From positions 5,642,001 to 5,706,000 of the forward strand of contig NZ_CP009285.1 in the NCBI RefSeq assembly GCF_000758665.1: 64,000 bases of DNA, given 5' to 3'. Made by a program: the position numbers and the translations under genes. The notes under the pieces were generated by a model that saw only the letters and a list, made by a program, of their open reading frames with translations, had not been told where the DNA came from and searched no databases. This stretch comes from Paenibacillus borealis (GTDB lineage Bacteria > Bacillota > Bacilli > Paenibacillales > Paenibacillaceae). Shown in pieces: positions 18,035-27,656 of the stretch (position 1 is its first letter; every line of letters begins with the position of its first letter).

Positions 18035-18918
18035 GCCTCCACCTCTCTTCGTTTCATGATGCTCAGCTGAATCAGCGTGATCACCAGGACCACCAGGAAC
18101 AGGATCATCGCCTTGGCACTGGCGTAGCCGTAGCGGCCGCTCATCTTGAACGCTTCCTCAAAAATATTCAGCGCCAGCACCTGCGTCGCTCTTCCCGGTC
18201 CGCCCCCGGTGAGTGCGAACACGGCATCAAAAGCCTTGAACGAGCTGTTCAGCGTCACGAAGATACCAATCGTTACAGCAGGATAGACCATAGGCAGAGT
18301 AATGCTGCGGAAGGTCTGCCAGCTGTTCGCACCGTCGATTGCAGCCGCCTCCTTGAGTGCACCCGGCACCCCTTGCAGCGCCGCAATATAGATCACCATC
18401 AGATAGCCTACGCCTCCCCACAGGGAGACAATGACAATCGCCAGAAAAGAGTATTTCGGATCGCCGATCCAGGACTGGTCCAGAAAAGGAAGTCCCGCAT
18501 GTTCAGCGATATAAGGCAGCGCCTTGGTGAAGATGAACAGCCACATGAAGCCGCCGATAATCATGCTGATCATGTTGGGCATGAAGAAGATCGTTCGGAA
18601 CCAGGCCTTGCTGCGGCGGCGTGATTCGATCAGCACCGCCAGCAGGACGGCCAGCACATTCTGCAGCACGACCATAAAGATTACAAATTTCAAAGTAAAC
18701 CAGACTGAATCGGTGAAAAAAGCATCATCCGTCAGCGCTTCGATGTAATTGGAGAATCCCACCAGATGGTAGGCGGGATTCAATCCGTTCCAGTCCGTGA
18801 AGCTGTACCATGCCCCGCCGAAGGCGGGAGCAAGCATGAATACGGCGTAGAACAGCAGGGCGGGAAACACGAAGGCCAGCAGAATGAGCGACTGTTTGCT
18901 TTTACTGCTTCCACTCAT
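18031..18918 (-). CDS. MalF-type sugar ABC permease
   Basis: Inner-membrane permease (about 295 aa) with the loop EAAAIDGANSWQTFRSITLP and the ALTGGGPGRAT stretch typical of CUT1 first permeases. The ATG at 18918 has AGGAG 8 bases upstream, while the GTG at 18927 overlaps that ribosome site. It lies 33 bases after the SBP gene and forms the channel with the following MalG-type permease. Confidence 0.92.
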   Translation of the reverse strand: MSGSSKSKQSLILLAFVFPALLFYAVFMLAPAFGGAWYSFTDWNGLNPAYHLVGFSNYIEALTDDAFFTDSVWFTLKFVIFMVVLQNVLAVLLAVLIESRRRSKAWFRTIFFMPNMISMIIGGFMWLFIFTKALPYIAEHAGLPFLDQSWIGDPKYSFLAIVIVSLWGGVGYLMVIYIAALQGVPGALKEAAAIDGANSWQTFRSITLPMVYPAVTIGIFVTLNSSFKAFDAVFALTGGGPGRATQVLALNIFEEAFKMSGRYGYASAKAMILFLVVLVITLIQLSIMKRREVEA

Positions 18919-18951
18919 CTCTATCACTCCTATGCTGTTTCTGGGAATCCC

Positions 18952-20274
18952 TTAATTGCCTGCTTTTACCGCATTAGCCCAGGTCTTGTCGAGCGTCTTA
19001 ATGAATTCCTCCTGGGTTACCCCCTTGGTGTAATAGCTCTGCAGCAGCTTGGCTGTCTCATCGGTTACGCCGTTCGGGAGTGACAGATCCAGATAAGCCT
19101 TGCCTTCGGAGACATAAGAGCTGGCCTCGGTCACCCAAGGATAGGTATTGTAGGTGTGCTGCTTCGCGACCGGATTAAATTTCAGCTCCTCGAACAGCGC
19201 CGAAGAATCCTGATCGTCGAGCACATAATTCACCAGATCCAGCGCCACATCCTTGTTCTTGCTGTTAGGGGATACTGCCAGAGATGTCGAGGTCGCCAGA
19301 TTGATCTGTGTAGCCGCGGGATCGTTGCTAACAGGCAGCGGAGCCACACCAAATTCCATATCAGGATTGGCTTTGAGTATGGACTCAGCCTGCCACGGTC
19401 CCTGTACCCACATCGCCGCTTTGCCGCTCGCAAAATCTGTAGAGCCTGCCGCACTGCCCACCTCAAACGGCTTATCCGTGCCGCTCTCCATAATCAGATC
19501 AATAATGTTGAAGACATCCTTCACATCGGCATAAGAGGCTTCACCTTTGTTCATCTTCTCCACCCAGTCCGGGTGCTCAGAGGATACGATGCCTCCAAGA
19601 GACAAGGCCATCATCAGCTGCGGAATCCAGGATTCCTGGAAGCTCAGCTCAAACGGCTTAATCCCGGCCCCATTCAGCTTGTCAATCGCCGCCTTCATCT
19701 CTTCCAGCGTCTGCGGCGGCTGAATGCCGAGCTCGCTGAAGATCTGCTTGTTGTACAGATACCCCCAGGACAGGCTCTCCAGCGGCAGGGCTACAACTTT
19801 ATCATCATAGGTGACGGTCTGCCGCACACTGTCGTACAGCTTCGGTACAAAGTCCTGATCCGACAGATCACTCAGATAACCTGCCTTGTAATACCGGGGC
19901 ACATCCGCAATCGCATGGAGGGTGAATACATCCGGCGCATCATTTGAGGCCATCCGGGTCTCCAGAATCTGCTTCGCCTGATCCGGATTCGGCATCTCCA
20001 GCTTCACGGTGACATCAATATTTTTGTCCGCCAGCTCCTTGGCCTTGAATTGCTCGAAATACTTATCGAACTGATCCTTGAAGCGCGGGAAGCTCATGAA
20101 TACCTTCAGCTCAACTTGCCGAGCCGGGCCTTCAGTCGCTGCTGCTGCCGCACTTTCCGCAGGCTTACTGCTTGCACTCTCACTTGGCGTATTTCCATTT
20201 GAACCGGAGCTGCACCCCGATACAATCCCCAGGACAAGCATCATTGTCATTGCTGTATTAAGCGCTTTCTTCAT
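18952..20274 (-). CDS. CUT1 sugar-binding lipoprotein
   Basis: Extracellular binding lipoprotein (440 aa). The signal peptide ends in GIVSGC with the lipidated Cys at 21, then a Ser/Ala-rich tether. The mature domain is a family-1 solute-binding protein of UgpB/MalE type (MWVQGPWQAE, VALPLESLSWGYLYNKQIF). The ATG at 20274 follows AAGGGGGTAACAGAG. It lies about 105 bases after the response regulator gene and before the two permeases. Substrate is unknown; the downstream GH5 enzyme suggests a beta-gluco-oligosaccharide. Confidence 0.92.
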   Translation of the reverse strand: MKKALNTAMTMMLVLGIVSGCSSGSNGNTPSESASSKPAESAAAAATEGPARQVELKVFMSFPRFKDQFDKYFEQFKAKELADKNIDVTVKLEMPNPDQAKQILETRMASNDAPDVFTLHAIADVPRYYKAGYLSDLSDQDFVPKLYDSVRQTVTYDDKVVALPLESLSWGYLYNKQIFSELGIQPPQTLEEMKAAIDKLNGAGIKPFELSFQESWIPQLMMALSLGGIVSSEHPDWVEKMNKGEASYADVKDVFNIIDLIMESGTDKPFEVGSAAGSTDFASGKAAMWVQGPWQAESILKANPDMEFGVAPLPVSNDPAATQINLATSTSLAVSPNSKNKDVALDLVNYVLDDQDSSALFEELKFNPVAKQHTYNTYPWVTEASSYVSEGKAYLDLSLPNGVTDETAKLLQSYYTKGVTQEEFIKTLDKTWANAVKAGN

Positions 20275-20379
20275 CTCTGTTACCCCCTTCGTTGTGTTTG
20301 CTTCTTTAGTGTAGGGGATATAAGGGGCCGCGTCTTTTGAGGATATTAACATCAGGAGTTGCACTATATTGATGCGCTT

Positions 20380-21441
20380 TCATTTCTCATTCCGCAGCTC
20401 GCCGGGGGTAATGCCGAAGTGTTTCTTGAAGACACGGTAAAAGTACGCCAGATCCTCATAACCGCAGAGTCCGGCAGCATCCTTGATCGGCATGTCACGA
20501 ACGGCAATCAGCTCTCTCGCCTTCTCCATGCGCAGGCGCGTGACCCGGTCGAGTACTGTCTCTCCCGTTGCAGCCTTGAAGGCGCGGCTCAGATGCTCCT
20601 TGGTGACCAGGAAATGCGCGGCAATGCCTTCCAGAGACAGCGGCTCCTGAAAGTGGCCGCCGATATAATCCTCTACCTCCGCCAGATCCAGCCTGATGCG
20701 GTTCCTGCGCTGCTCCAGAATCAGGTTGATGATCTCCGAGAAGTGATCACCCAGCCCCGCCGCCATCGCCTGGAACGACGGCCACAGCTTGTCCGGCGTA
20801 TCCGCATCCGCCGCCGCTAATCCCCCGCTTGTCTTCCCGGCTTCTCCGGCAAGCAGCAGCAGATCACGGGCTGTCCGTTCAATCATCGCTTCCAGCTGAT
20901 GCTGCGGCACTGAACGCTCCAGCTCCCGGGCCAGCTTCTCCAGCTCTTCCCTCGCCGCCTGTTTGTTCAGCGCCAGCAGCTGCTCATAGATCCGCTGGCG
21001 GTAGGCGAGATAATGCTCCATCAGCGGTTGATCCATGAGCATCAGCGGCGATCCGGTTAGGCGCTGCCGTTCCCGCTCCTTCGCGCACTCGGAGAGAACG
21101 TTATTCAGCTCCGCCCGGTCCACCGGCTTCAGCAGATATTCCACCGCCTTCGAGCGGATCGCCTGCTTCAGATAGACGAAGTCGTCATACCCGCTCATCA
21201 CAATAATCTGCACCTCCGGATACTGCCGCTTCAGCCTTTCCAGCAGCTCGACCCCGTCCAGTCCGGGCATCCGCATATCGGTAATTACAATCTCGGGATG
21301 AAGCTCCTCCACCAGCTCAAGTCCTTCGATTCCGTCCTCCGCTTCGCCGATTACCTGCATTCCGTGTTCTTCCCAGGCGCCGAGCGATTTCACGACCTGT
21401 CTGGACCAGGGCTCATCATCAATAATCAGAACCTTAAGCAT
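20380..21441 (-). CDS. YesN-type response regulator, AraC output
   Basis: Response regulator of 353 aa. The receiver domain has phospho-acceptor Asp near 54 in IVITDMRMPGLDG and Lys in YLLKPVDR. The C-terminal AraC domain carries two helix-turn-helix segments (LEGIAAHFLVTKEHLSRAFK; IKDAAGLCGYEDLAYFYRVF). The ATG at 21441 has GGGGGAAG 7-8 bases upstream and overlaps the kinase stop by 8 bases. It likely activates the SBP-permease-GH5 genes downstream. Confidence 0.94.
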   Translation of the reverse strand: MLKVLIIDDEPWSRQVVKSLGAWEEHGMQVIGEAEDGIEGLELVEELHPEIVITDMRMPGLDGVELLERLKRQYPEVQIIVMSGYDDFVYLKQAIRSKAVEYLLKPVDRAELNNVLSECAKERERQRLTGSPLMLMDQPLMEHYLAYRQRIYEQLLALNKQAAREELEKLARELERSVPQHQLEAMIERTARDLLLLAGEAGKTSGGLAAADADTPDKLWPSFQAMAAGLGDHFSEIINLILEQRRNRIRLDLAEVEDYIGGHFQEPLSLEGIAAHFLVTKEHLSRAFKAATGETVLDRVTRLRMEKARELIAVRDMPIKDAAGLCGYEDLAYFYRVFKKHFGITPGELRNEK

Positions 21442-23212
21442 TCCGCTCTTCCCCCTCTGCGGCCGCGGGCCACTGGATGACAACCAGTGTTCCCGCTCCG
21501 GCCTTGCTGTATATTTTCATTCCATATTTCTCTCCGAATTGCAGCACCAGGCGCGAATGGACATTGTGCAGGCCGATGCCCTTTCTCCGCCGGGGATGCT
21601 CCGCCGCAGCGGGATCAGCCAGCATCGTAACATTGCCCCTGAGTGCTGCCCGGATCTCCTCCAGCCGCTCCGGCGTCATGCCGACACCTTCATCCTTAAC
21701 CATGAACACGGTGCGGCTGCCGACCGTCCTGATCCGGATCAGGAGCTTCCAGTGACCGCGCTGCGGCTGCAGGCCATGCTCAAAAGCATTCTCCACCAGC
21801 GGCTGCAGCGTGAAGCGCGGCAGCAGGCTGGCGCGCGAGAACTCATCTGCCTCAATCACTACCGTACAGCGCCCCAGGAAGCGGTTCTCCTGAATGAACA
21901 CATAATTGCGCACATGCTTAAGCTCTTCCTCCAGCTTCACCAGGCCGCCTTCATTGCTGATGGAATAACGCAGCAGATCGCCAATCACCCGGGTGATGTT
22001 ATAAATATCATCGGCATTCCTCGACAAGGCCATTCCCCCGATCAGCTGAAGCGTATTGTTCAGGAAATGCGGATTGATCTGGGCCTGCAAGGCGAGCAGC
22101 TGGGCATTCTTAACCTCAATCTCCTGGCGGTACTCGACTTCAATCAGCTCCCGGATCCGTTCCATCATTGAGTTATAGCCGCGCTCCAGCAGCCCGATCT
22201 CATCGCGGCTCTGCACGGAGTGCTGCTCGAAATTGCTGACATGCGCCTTGCGCATTGACACCGCCAGGCTGACAATCGGACGGGTAATCCGCAGGGAGAA
22301 CAGGATGGACAGCAAAATGGAGGCGATCATGAAGAGTCCGCCGGTCAGAAAGCCGGCAGCAATCGTAGGCCGTGCGCTTCTGGCAACAGTGGACAAGGGG
22401 ATGGCCTTCACAACGGTAAGCTGGCCGTCTGCCACCTTCTTCATGAAGAAGAAGTAGCCGCCCTGCTGCCGGAATTCCAGTTCTTGATCAGAGACGGCAA
22501 GTTCCTGCAGCCGCCTGCCGATGTCACTGGAGCTCTCGGAAATCGTCGAGCCGGAGAGCAGCTCCCCCTCATCATTCAGCAGGAAGACCGAGCTCTCGTC
22601 TTCCGACTGGAGAATATGGCTGACCTCTTCCCACACCTCTGTGTTGATCCGCACACCTATACCTCCGAGCAGCCGGTGATCCTCGAACCGGTTAATGCCG
22701 TGATAGGCATAGATGCCGCTGCCGTTCTGCTTGAAATACATATTGACCGGCCCGCGCGACAGCCGGCTCCAGGGGCCCTCGTGTATATCCAGCGGGGAAA
22801 CGCTTCCACTATTCACGAAGTCAACGGAAATCGATTTAAATTGGTCATGCATATACAGTGTCAGCTCGTCTACCTTCCGGGAGTTCGTATAGAACTGCGA
22901 GGTTATGGCTTCGCGGATATTGTTCAGCGAACGGTACTGGACACTAATGTCCGGGCTGTCCGTACCCGTTAGCCCCGCCATAAGCTGCGGGTTAATCTGC
23001 AGGGTATAGAACAGGGTATCCAGCTGTTCAATCAGCTCATCCAGATACTGGTCCGCCCACTGCATCCGGGAGTCATTCGCATTGATTATTTCCTTCTCCA
23101 CGGATTGCCTCGTATTGTAGGTGGCAATGGTGGTGACAGTGAGGACCGGCAATGTGGTCAGGCAAATCATGATGACCAGGAGCCGGACCCGGAGACTTGT
23201 CCGCTTCATCAT
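21434..23212 (-). CDS. YesM-type sensor histidine kinase
   Basis: Membrane sensor kinase (592 aa). TM1 is at about residues 9-30 and TM2 at about 280-303, around an extracellular dCache-like sensor. Then come HAMP, the motif QINPHFLNNTLQ (His near 381), N-box LVENAFEHG and G-boxes DEGVGM and GIGLHNVHSRL. First gene of the second sugar-uptake operon, preceded by a good sigma-A promoter (23256-23284) and an AAAGGAA ribosome site. Confidence 0.94.
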   Translation of the reverse strand: MMKRTSLRVRLLVIMICLTTLPVLTVTTIATYNTRQSVEKEIINANDSRMQWADQYLDELIEQLDTLFYTLQINPQLMAGLTGTDSPDISVQYRSLNNIREAITSQFYTNSRKVDELTLYMHDQFKSISVDFVNSGSVSPLDIHEGPWSRLSRGPVNMYFKQNGSGIYAYHGINRFEDHRLLGGIGVRINTEVWEEVSHILQSEDESSVFLLNDEGELLSGSTISESSSDIGRRLQELAVSDQELEFRQQGGYFFFMKKVADGQLTVVKAIPLSTVARSARPTIAAGFLTGGLFMIASILLSILFSLRITRPIVSLAVSMRKAHVSNFEQHSVQSRDEIGLLERGYNSMMERIRELIEVEYRQEIEVKNAQLLALQAQINPHFLNNTLQLIGGMALSRNADDIYNITRVIGDLLRYSISNEGGLVKLEEELKHVRNYVFIQENRFLGRCTVVIEADEFSRASLLPRFTLQPLVENAFEHGLQPQRGHWKLLIRIRTVGSRTVFMVKDEGVGMTPERLEEIRAALRGNVTMLADPAAAEHPRRRKGIGLHNVHSRLVLQFGEKYGMKIYSKAGAGTLVVIQWPAAAEGEERNA

Positions 23213-23255
23213 AGGCAGATTCCTTTCCGTGAAGCTGGATTGCTTTTACCGTCAA

Positions 23256-23284
23256 AATATAGCATGACAATACGGTGCTGACAA
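23256..23284 (-). promoter_or_regulatory. Sigma-A promoter of the second sugar operon
   Basis: On the minus strand TTGTCA, a 17-base spacer and TATATT lie about 45 bases before the kinase start codon. Confidence 0.6.
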
Positions 23285-23329
23285 TATTGCTGGTTAATCA
23301 GAAGAATTCATCCTGCTTTCAATTACCGC

Positions 23330-23380
23330 TTGTTAAATGACACGCGTGTCATTATAATATAAATGACGCATGTGTCATTT
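23330..23380 (+). promoter_or_regulatory. Promoter with tandem TetR operators
   Basis: TTGTTA (23330-23335), a 17-base spacer and TATAAT (23353-23358). A perfect 18-bp palindrome, AATGACACGCGTGTCATT (23336-23353), fills the spacer. A second, near-perfect copy, AAATGACGCATGTGTCATTT, lies at 23361-23380, just downstream of the -10 box. The layout predicts tight autorepression of the tetR-MFS operon. Confidence 0.8.
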
Positions 23381-23402
23381 ATAAAAAAAGGGGGGAAACG
23401 GA

Positions 23403-24038
23403 ATGTCACCCAGAATATCCGGTCAGCAGAAAGAAGAACGGCGGAAAAAGATCCTGGATGCGGCCAAGCTGGTGTTCATTGCCAAAAGTTATGAAGCGGC
23501 TACCTTCAAGGATATCCTTGATGAAACCGGAATGAGCCGCGGCTGGATCTATTTGTATTTTCAGACCAAGGAAGAGATCTTTGAGGCGCTGCTGGATCAG
23601 CAGGATGGTGAATATGAGGCCTATACAGCAGCCCTGTTATCGTCGCACTCTGGGGTATGGGAAGTCATCCGGCAGTTGTACGCCGATCAGCAGGCTGACC
23701 TTCTGCAAACGCCGGGCGGAAGTTTCCTGCCGGCCTTCTATGAATATTTCCTGGGCGGTTCAAGGGATGAACGGCGGCGAAGCCTGCTGCTGAAGCGGTA
23801 CGAGACCGGAATTGCACGGTTTGCCGCACTGCTGCATATAGGCGTAGAGCGCGGGGAGTTCAGCCCGCTTCTGCCGCTGGCGCAGCTGGCAAGAATTACC
23901 GCCTCTTACCAGGAAGGAATCATGACCCATACCCTTGCCGTAGGGCCTGAGCTCGCACACACGGAATTCCAGATTAAAGCTCTGCTTGAATATCTGGAGC
24001 AATTGCTGAACCCCGGGCACCGCCCGGCTGAAGAATAG
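23403..24038 (+). CDS. TetR-family repressor of the adjacent MFS pump
   Basis: A 211-aa TetR regulator. The N-terminal DNA-binding domain (residues about 15-62) includes ILDAAKLVF, FKDILDETGMSRGWIYLYF and the KEEIF segment; the rest is the helical ligand-binding domain. It resembles Bacillus subtilis YfiR in sequence style and in lying directly before an MFS transporter gene. The ribosome site is AAAAGGGGGG. Two palindromes around its promoter indicate autorepression and co-control of the transporter, relieved by a pumped compound. Confidence 0.92.
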   Translation: MSPRISGQQKEERRKKILDAAKLVFIAKSYEAATFKDILDETGMSRGWIYLYFQTKEEIFEALLDQQDGEYEAYTAALLSSHSGVWEVIRQLYADQQADLLQTPGGSFLPAFYEYFLGGSRDERRRSLLLKRYETGIARFAALLHIGVERGEFSPLLPLAQLARITASYQEGIMTHTLAVGPELAHTEFQIKALLEYLEQLLNPGHRPAEE

Positions 24039-24051
24039 GAGGCCCCGCCAC

Positions 24052-25326
24052 ATGTCCGCACTCTTCCGCAATCCCGTCTTTACCAGGCTGTTCCTGGCCG
24101 CCTTCGCTTCACAGCTCGGGACAGTTGTCGGGAATATGGCCTTTGCCTATTATCTTGTGGACCATTTCAGCACGCGTCCGGCGCTGGCGGCAACGGCTGA
24201 ACTGATGTATTCCTTGCCGACGCTGGCCGTGTTCTGGCTTGTCGGAGTCATCGCCGACCTGCTCGACCGCAAGAAGATTGCCGCTTACAGCGACTGGATC
24301 CGGGCCGGATTAACGCTGCTGCTCCTGGTGTGCCTGCATTTTGAACTGCTGACCTTATGCTTTCTGCTGTTGTTCCTCCGCAGCGCCGTCGCGAAGTTCT
24401 TCGGTCCCGCCGAGATGGGCCTGCTGCAGGGCAGCATCGGACAGGAGCAATATGTTCAGGCAGCGGGCCTGAACCAGATGATTATGGGGCTGTTCATGCT
24501 GTTCGGAATGAGTCTGGGCGCAGCAGCTTACCGGCTCCTCGGCATTGAGGGCGCGATTCTGATCGATGCGCTGAGCTTCATTATCTCCGGACTCCTGATC
24601 CTAAGCTGCCGGTTCACAGCTGAAGTGCGGATGCCCGGCGGACACCACGCACTGCGGGATATCCGGTTTCCGCAGCTGCTTAAGGATTTCCGTGAAGGGC
24701 TGCGTTATATCCTCGGGCACAAGCTGCTCCTTACACTCATCTCCGGCTTCCTGTTCTTCGGCATCGTCAACGGCGTGTTTGCCGTCCTGCCTATTTTTGC
24801 AATGAAATACAAGCTCAGCCCGGATAACTATATGCTTCATGCCTCGCTGATTACCCTCTGCCTGGGCACCGGCTTCCTGATCGGCAGCCTCGCCGGCTCC
24901 CCGTTGATCCGCCGGTTCACACGCTCCCAGGTACTGATCTTCGGATTGCTGTTATCCAGCCTGCTGATCATTGCCCTGGGCTCGGCGGACACCCTCTGGA
25001 TCTATCTTCCGCTCGTTCTGATCGAAGGCATCTGCATTGCACCGGTGAATATCGCCCTTGGCAGCTGGCTGCCGGAGCTGGTCATCCCGCAGAACATGGG
25101 GCGTGTCAACGCGCTGATTGAGCCCGTAATGATGCTCGGGCACTCCCTGGCGCTTGGTTTTGTGGCAATTGCCTTTCCGGCCGTCGTGTCAATCACTTGG
25201 CTGCATTACATTCTGGGCATATGCACCCTGCTGGTCAGCGTGTATTACGGGTTCGCCCTGCCTCCGCTCGTCCGCAGACTGGCCCTGCCTAACGGGAGTT
25301 CTTCAGCCGCTGACATTGCAGGCTAA
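24052..25326 (+). CDS. MFS efflux transporter
   Basis: Integral membrane transporter (424 aa) of the major facilitator superfamily with about 12 hydrophobic helices. The loop between helices 2 and 3 carries the DLLDRKK segment typical of the family. Resembles the YfiS/enterobactin-exporter-like drug pumps. The start ATG lies 13 bases past the tetR stop, with GGAGG between, so the two form one operon. The exported compound is unknown. Confidence 0.9.
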   Translation: MSALFRNPVFTRLFLAAFASQLGTVVGNMAFAYYLVDHFSTRPALAATAELMYSLPTLAVFWLVGVIADLLDRKKIAAYSDWIRAGLTLLLLVCLHFELLTLCFLLLFLRSAVAKFFGPAEMGLLQGSIGQEQYVQAAGLNQMIMGLFMLFGMSLGAAAYRLLGIEGAILIDALSFIISGLLILSCRFTAEVRMPGGHHALRDIRFPQLLKDFREGLRYILGHKLLLTLISGFLFFGIVNGVFAVLPIFAMKYKLSPDNYMLHASLITLCLGTGFLIGSLAGSPLIRRFTRSQVLIFGLLLSSLLIIALGSADTLWIYLPLVLIEGICIAPVNIALGSWLPELVIPQNMGRVNALIEPVMMLGHSLALGFVAIAFPAVVSITWLHYILGICTLLVSVYYGFALPPLVRRLALPNGSSSAADIAG

Positions 25327-25370
25327 GGACGTACAAGATAACTGTTTTTTAGATCGAATGCACAGCAAAA

Positions 25371-25420
25371 AGGATGCCCCCAAGCCCATGATCCATTACA
25401 TTCGGCTTTAGGGACATCCT
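25371..25420 (-). terminator. Terminator between MFS and stalk-domain genes
   Basis: Long imperfect hairpin: AGGATG..CCC-AAGCC pairs with GGCTT..GGG-CATCCT. Five T follow on the minus strand, so it primarily ends the stalk-domain gene transcript. Confidence 0.65.
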
Positions 25421-25476
25421 GTCTCAATTTTCATGCTTCTTTATTCTTCCTCATGCTTTTTCACAGCTGCCTCAGT

Positions 25477-25992
25477 TTATTTCTGCAGCTCCAGATCCTT
25501 TTGCTTCAGCAGGTCAGCGTATTCCGCTTTGTACTGTTCCAGCTTCAGCTTCAAGTCAGCGCTGTCCGGACTCGATTTCAGCAGGCTGCTGGTGGCCAGG
25601 ATATTATTGACTGCGGTATCAATTTTAGCGTCGATAACTTCAATCTTGCTCTTGGTCACGGTTAAGGCGGGATCAGGTGTAGCAATCGGCACAGGACCAA
25701 GAATAGCATTCTTATCGCTTGAGGAAGAAGCGCCTCCCTCTGTCTTTTCATCCAGGCTGATCGTTTTGCCTTCTACGGAAACCTTGAATCCAGCTAATTC
25801 CCCGATTGCACGGACGGGTGCATAGCTTTTGCCGTCAATTACTATGGCCGGATCGGCCAGCTTCTTCCCATACACCTTCACGGTATACTCCGCCTGAATT
25901 GCCTTTCCTACCAGTGTTGCCGAAGCGCCCAGCGCCTGCGCACCCACCATCAGTATCGCCCCGGCAATGAATCCGGCAGCAATCTTTTTCAT
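25477..25992 (-). CDS. Secreted stalk-domain (copper amine oxidase N-like) protein
   Basis: A 171-aa exported protein. The signal peptide (MKKIAAGFIAGAILMVGAQALGA) is followed by a copper-amine-oxidase-N/stalk domain fold seen in many Paenibacillus surface proteins (VIDGKSYAPVRAIGELAGFKV). A Ser/Pro-rich linker and a C-terminal helical, coiled-coil-like segment rich in Lys, Leu and Asp end the protein. The ATG at 25992 is preferred because the frame upstream is occupied by the GGGGAG ribosome site. No enzymatic residue is evident; a structural or scaffold role is likely. Confidence 0.78.
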   Translation of the reverse strand: MKKIAAGFIAGAILMVGAQALGASATLVGKAIQAEYTVKVYGKKLADPAIVIDGKSYAPVRAIGELAGFKVSVEGKTISLDEKTEGGASSSSDKNAILGPVPIATPDPALTVTKSKIEVIDAKIDTAVNNILATSSLLKSSPDSADLKLKLEQYKAEYADLLKQKDLELQK

Positions 25993-26219
25993 AAGAAATT
26001 CACTCCCCGTCAAAGACTCTGACTACTATTCTACCATTTTACAGCCGCCTGTGCCGCCATTTGCGGGTGATTCCATTGGAAACGCCTGTCCGAAGAACCC
26101 TTTTAACCCAAATTTAAACCCGGCAGATACCGGTATTTAACCTTCCATATGTACACTTTAGAAAGGCTGAATCTATGAAACATGCGGTCTTACTGTGGTT
26201 GTAAATATAGGAGGTACAT

Positions 26220-27644
26220 ATGAGAGTATTGGAGATTATTTTGACTGTGTCCGCATTATTATCAATGTTCAGCTTCGTGTCAGGCAAGGGCGTTCTCAAG
26301 GTAAAAATAGCATTAACTGCGGTTAGCGGCACATTGTGTGCGGCACAGCTTGGGTTCGAAGGGTACCGCTGGCAAATGGCGGGCGTGTATGTAATTGTGC
26401 TGCTTGGCATGATCCTCCGCATTGCAGGCATAATCAGAGCCCGTTCGCAGAAGCTGTTATCCACTGGCCAAAAACCCGGGAAATCTGCATTCCGCCGATT
26501 GAAAAGCAGCTGTGCAATTGCAGGTATACTCGTGGTGATCGGCTCGGCATCACTGTCTTCCATGATCCCGGTCGTGGAGATACCTGCTCCTTCAGGGCCA
26601 TTTACCGTTGGAATGCAGACTCTTCATCTCACGGACAGCAGCCGCTCCGAAACTCAGACCCCTGATCCGGAGGATTCCCGGGAGCTGATGGTATATGTCT
26701 GGTATCCGGCCGCAGCGGGGAATGGTCGCCAGACTGCGCCATTGCTGCCTGGTGATAGACAGAGCAACCGGAGGCTGATGTCCGCTTTTGCCGGATCATG
26801 GGGAATTCCATCTTTCATCCTCGATTATTGGGCGTATATTCATACGAATGCTTACCGGAATGCGGACTGGCTGCGCTCAGAAGGACCTTATCCGCTGATC
26901 CTGATTAATCATGGCCTCGGAACCTCCAGCCTGCTGTATCATACCTCGCTTGCAGAGAACCTGGCGTCGCACGGTTATATTGTAGCGGCCGTAGATCATA
27001 CCTACAGTACAGCAGCTACCTTGTTTCCAGACGGCACAGTTACCGGGTTCAGCGACTCTTTAAGTGCCGATAATTTCATAGCAACAGGAACACGGCTGGG
27101 CAAAACATGGAACGACGATAACCGCTTTGTCCTCAGCCAATTGAAGCAGCAATTCGCCGATTACATAGATGCTGAACAAATCGGGATGGCAGGACACTCC
27201 TTCGGTGGAGCGGCTGCGTACGAGGCGATGTTCTCCATTCCAGAGCTTAAGGCCGGAATTAATCTGGATGGAAGCTTGTATACCCTCACAGGTCCGTCCC
27301 CGGGTAAACCGTTTTTGTTCATAGAGTCAGAGGATTACTATAAGCGGAAGAAGCAGATTGCAGATCCGGATATCGATGCCGAGGAAAAAATAATGAATAA
27401 TGCCGGGCTTAACGGGGGCGGCAAGCTCTATATCAAAGGCACAGCACACTTCAACTTCACAGACCTGCAGCTCTATTCAAGCCTGCTGAAGTACACCGGA
27501 ATGACGGGCAGCATTGACGTTAGGCGAAGCAACAAAATTATGAATCAGCTTGTGCTGGATTTCTTCAACGAACATTTGAAAGGAATTCCTCGGGATACAG
27601 GTGATCCTGCGGCTGCCGGGTATGATGAGGTGGTTAGGCCTTAA
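26220..27644 (+). CDS. PAF-acetylhydrolase-like alpha/beta hydrolase
   Basis: A 474-aa serine hydrolase with membrane helices in the first 75 residues and another near 90-115, followed by an alpha/beta-hydrolase domain. The nucleophile motif GHSFGG (Ser near 326), Asp in NLDGSLY (near 349) and His in GTAHFNF (near 409) form the expected triad. The strand YPLILINHGLGTSSLLYH supplies the oxyanion region. The pattern matches platelet-activating-factor acetylhydrolase II-like bacterial lipases. AGGAGG precedes the ATG by 5 bases. It stands alone, and its substrate is not known. Confidence 0.85.
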   Translation: MRVLEIILTVSALLSMFSFVSGKGVLKVKIALTAVSGTLCAAQLGFEGYRWQMAGVYVIVLLGMILRIAGIIRARSQKLLSTGQKPGKSAFRRLKSSCAIAGILVVIGSASLSSMIPVVEIPAPSGPFTVGMQTLHLTDSSRSETQTPDPEDSRELMVYVWYPAAAGNGRQTAPLLPGDRQSNRRLMSAFAGSWGIPSFILDYWAYIHTNAYRNADWLRSEGPYPLILINHGLGTSSLLYHTSLAENLASHGYIVAAVDHTYSTAATLFPDGTVTGFSDSLSADNFIATGTRLGKTWNDDNRFVLSQLKQQFADYIDAEQIGMAGHSFGGAAAYEAMFSIPELKAGINLDGSLYTLTGPSPGKPFLFIESEDYYKRKKQIADPDIDAEEKIMNNAGLNGGGKLYIKGTAHFNFTDLQLYSSLLKYTGMTGSIDVRRSNKIMNQLVLDFFNEHLKGIPRDTGDPAAAGYDEVVRP

Positions 27645-27656
27645 TCTCCTTGGAAC

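Noticed and set aside
20347..20362. cre-like TGAAAGCGCATCA before the second SBP gene
   Set aside because: Only the left half fits the consensus.
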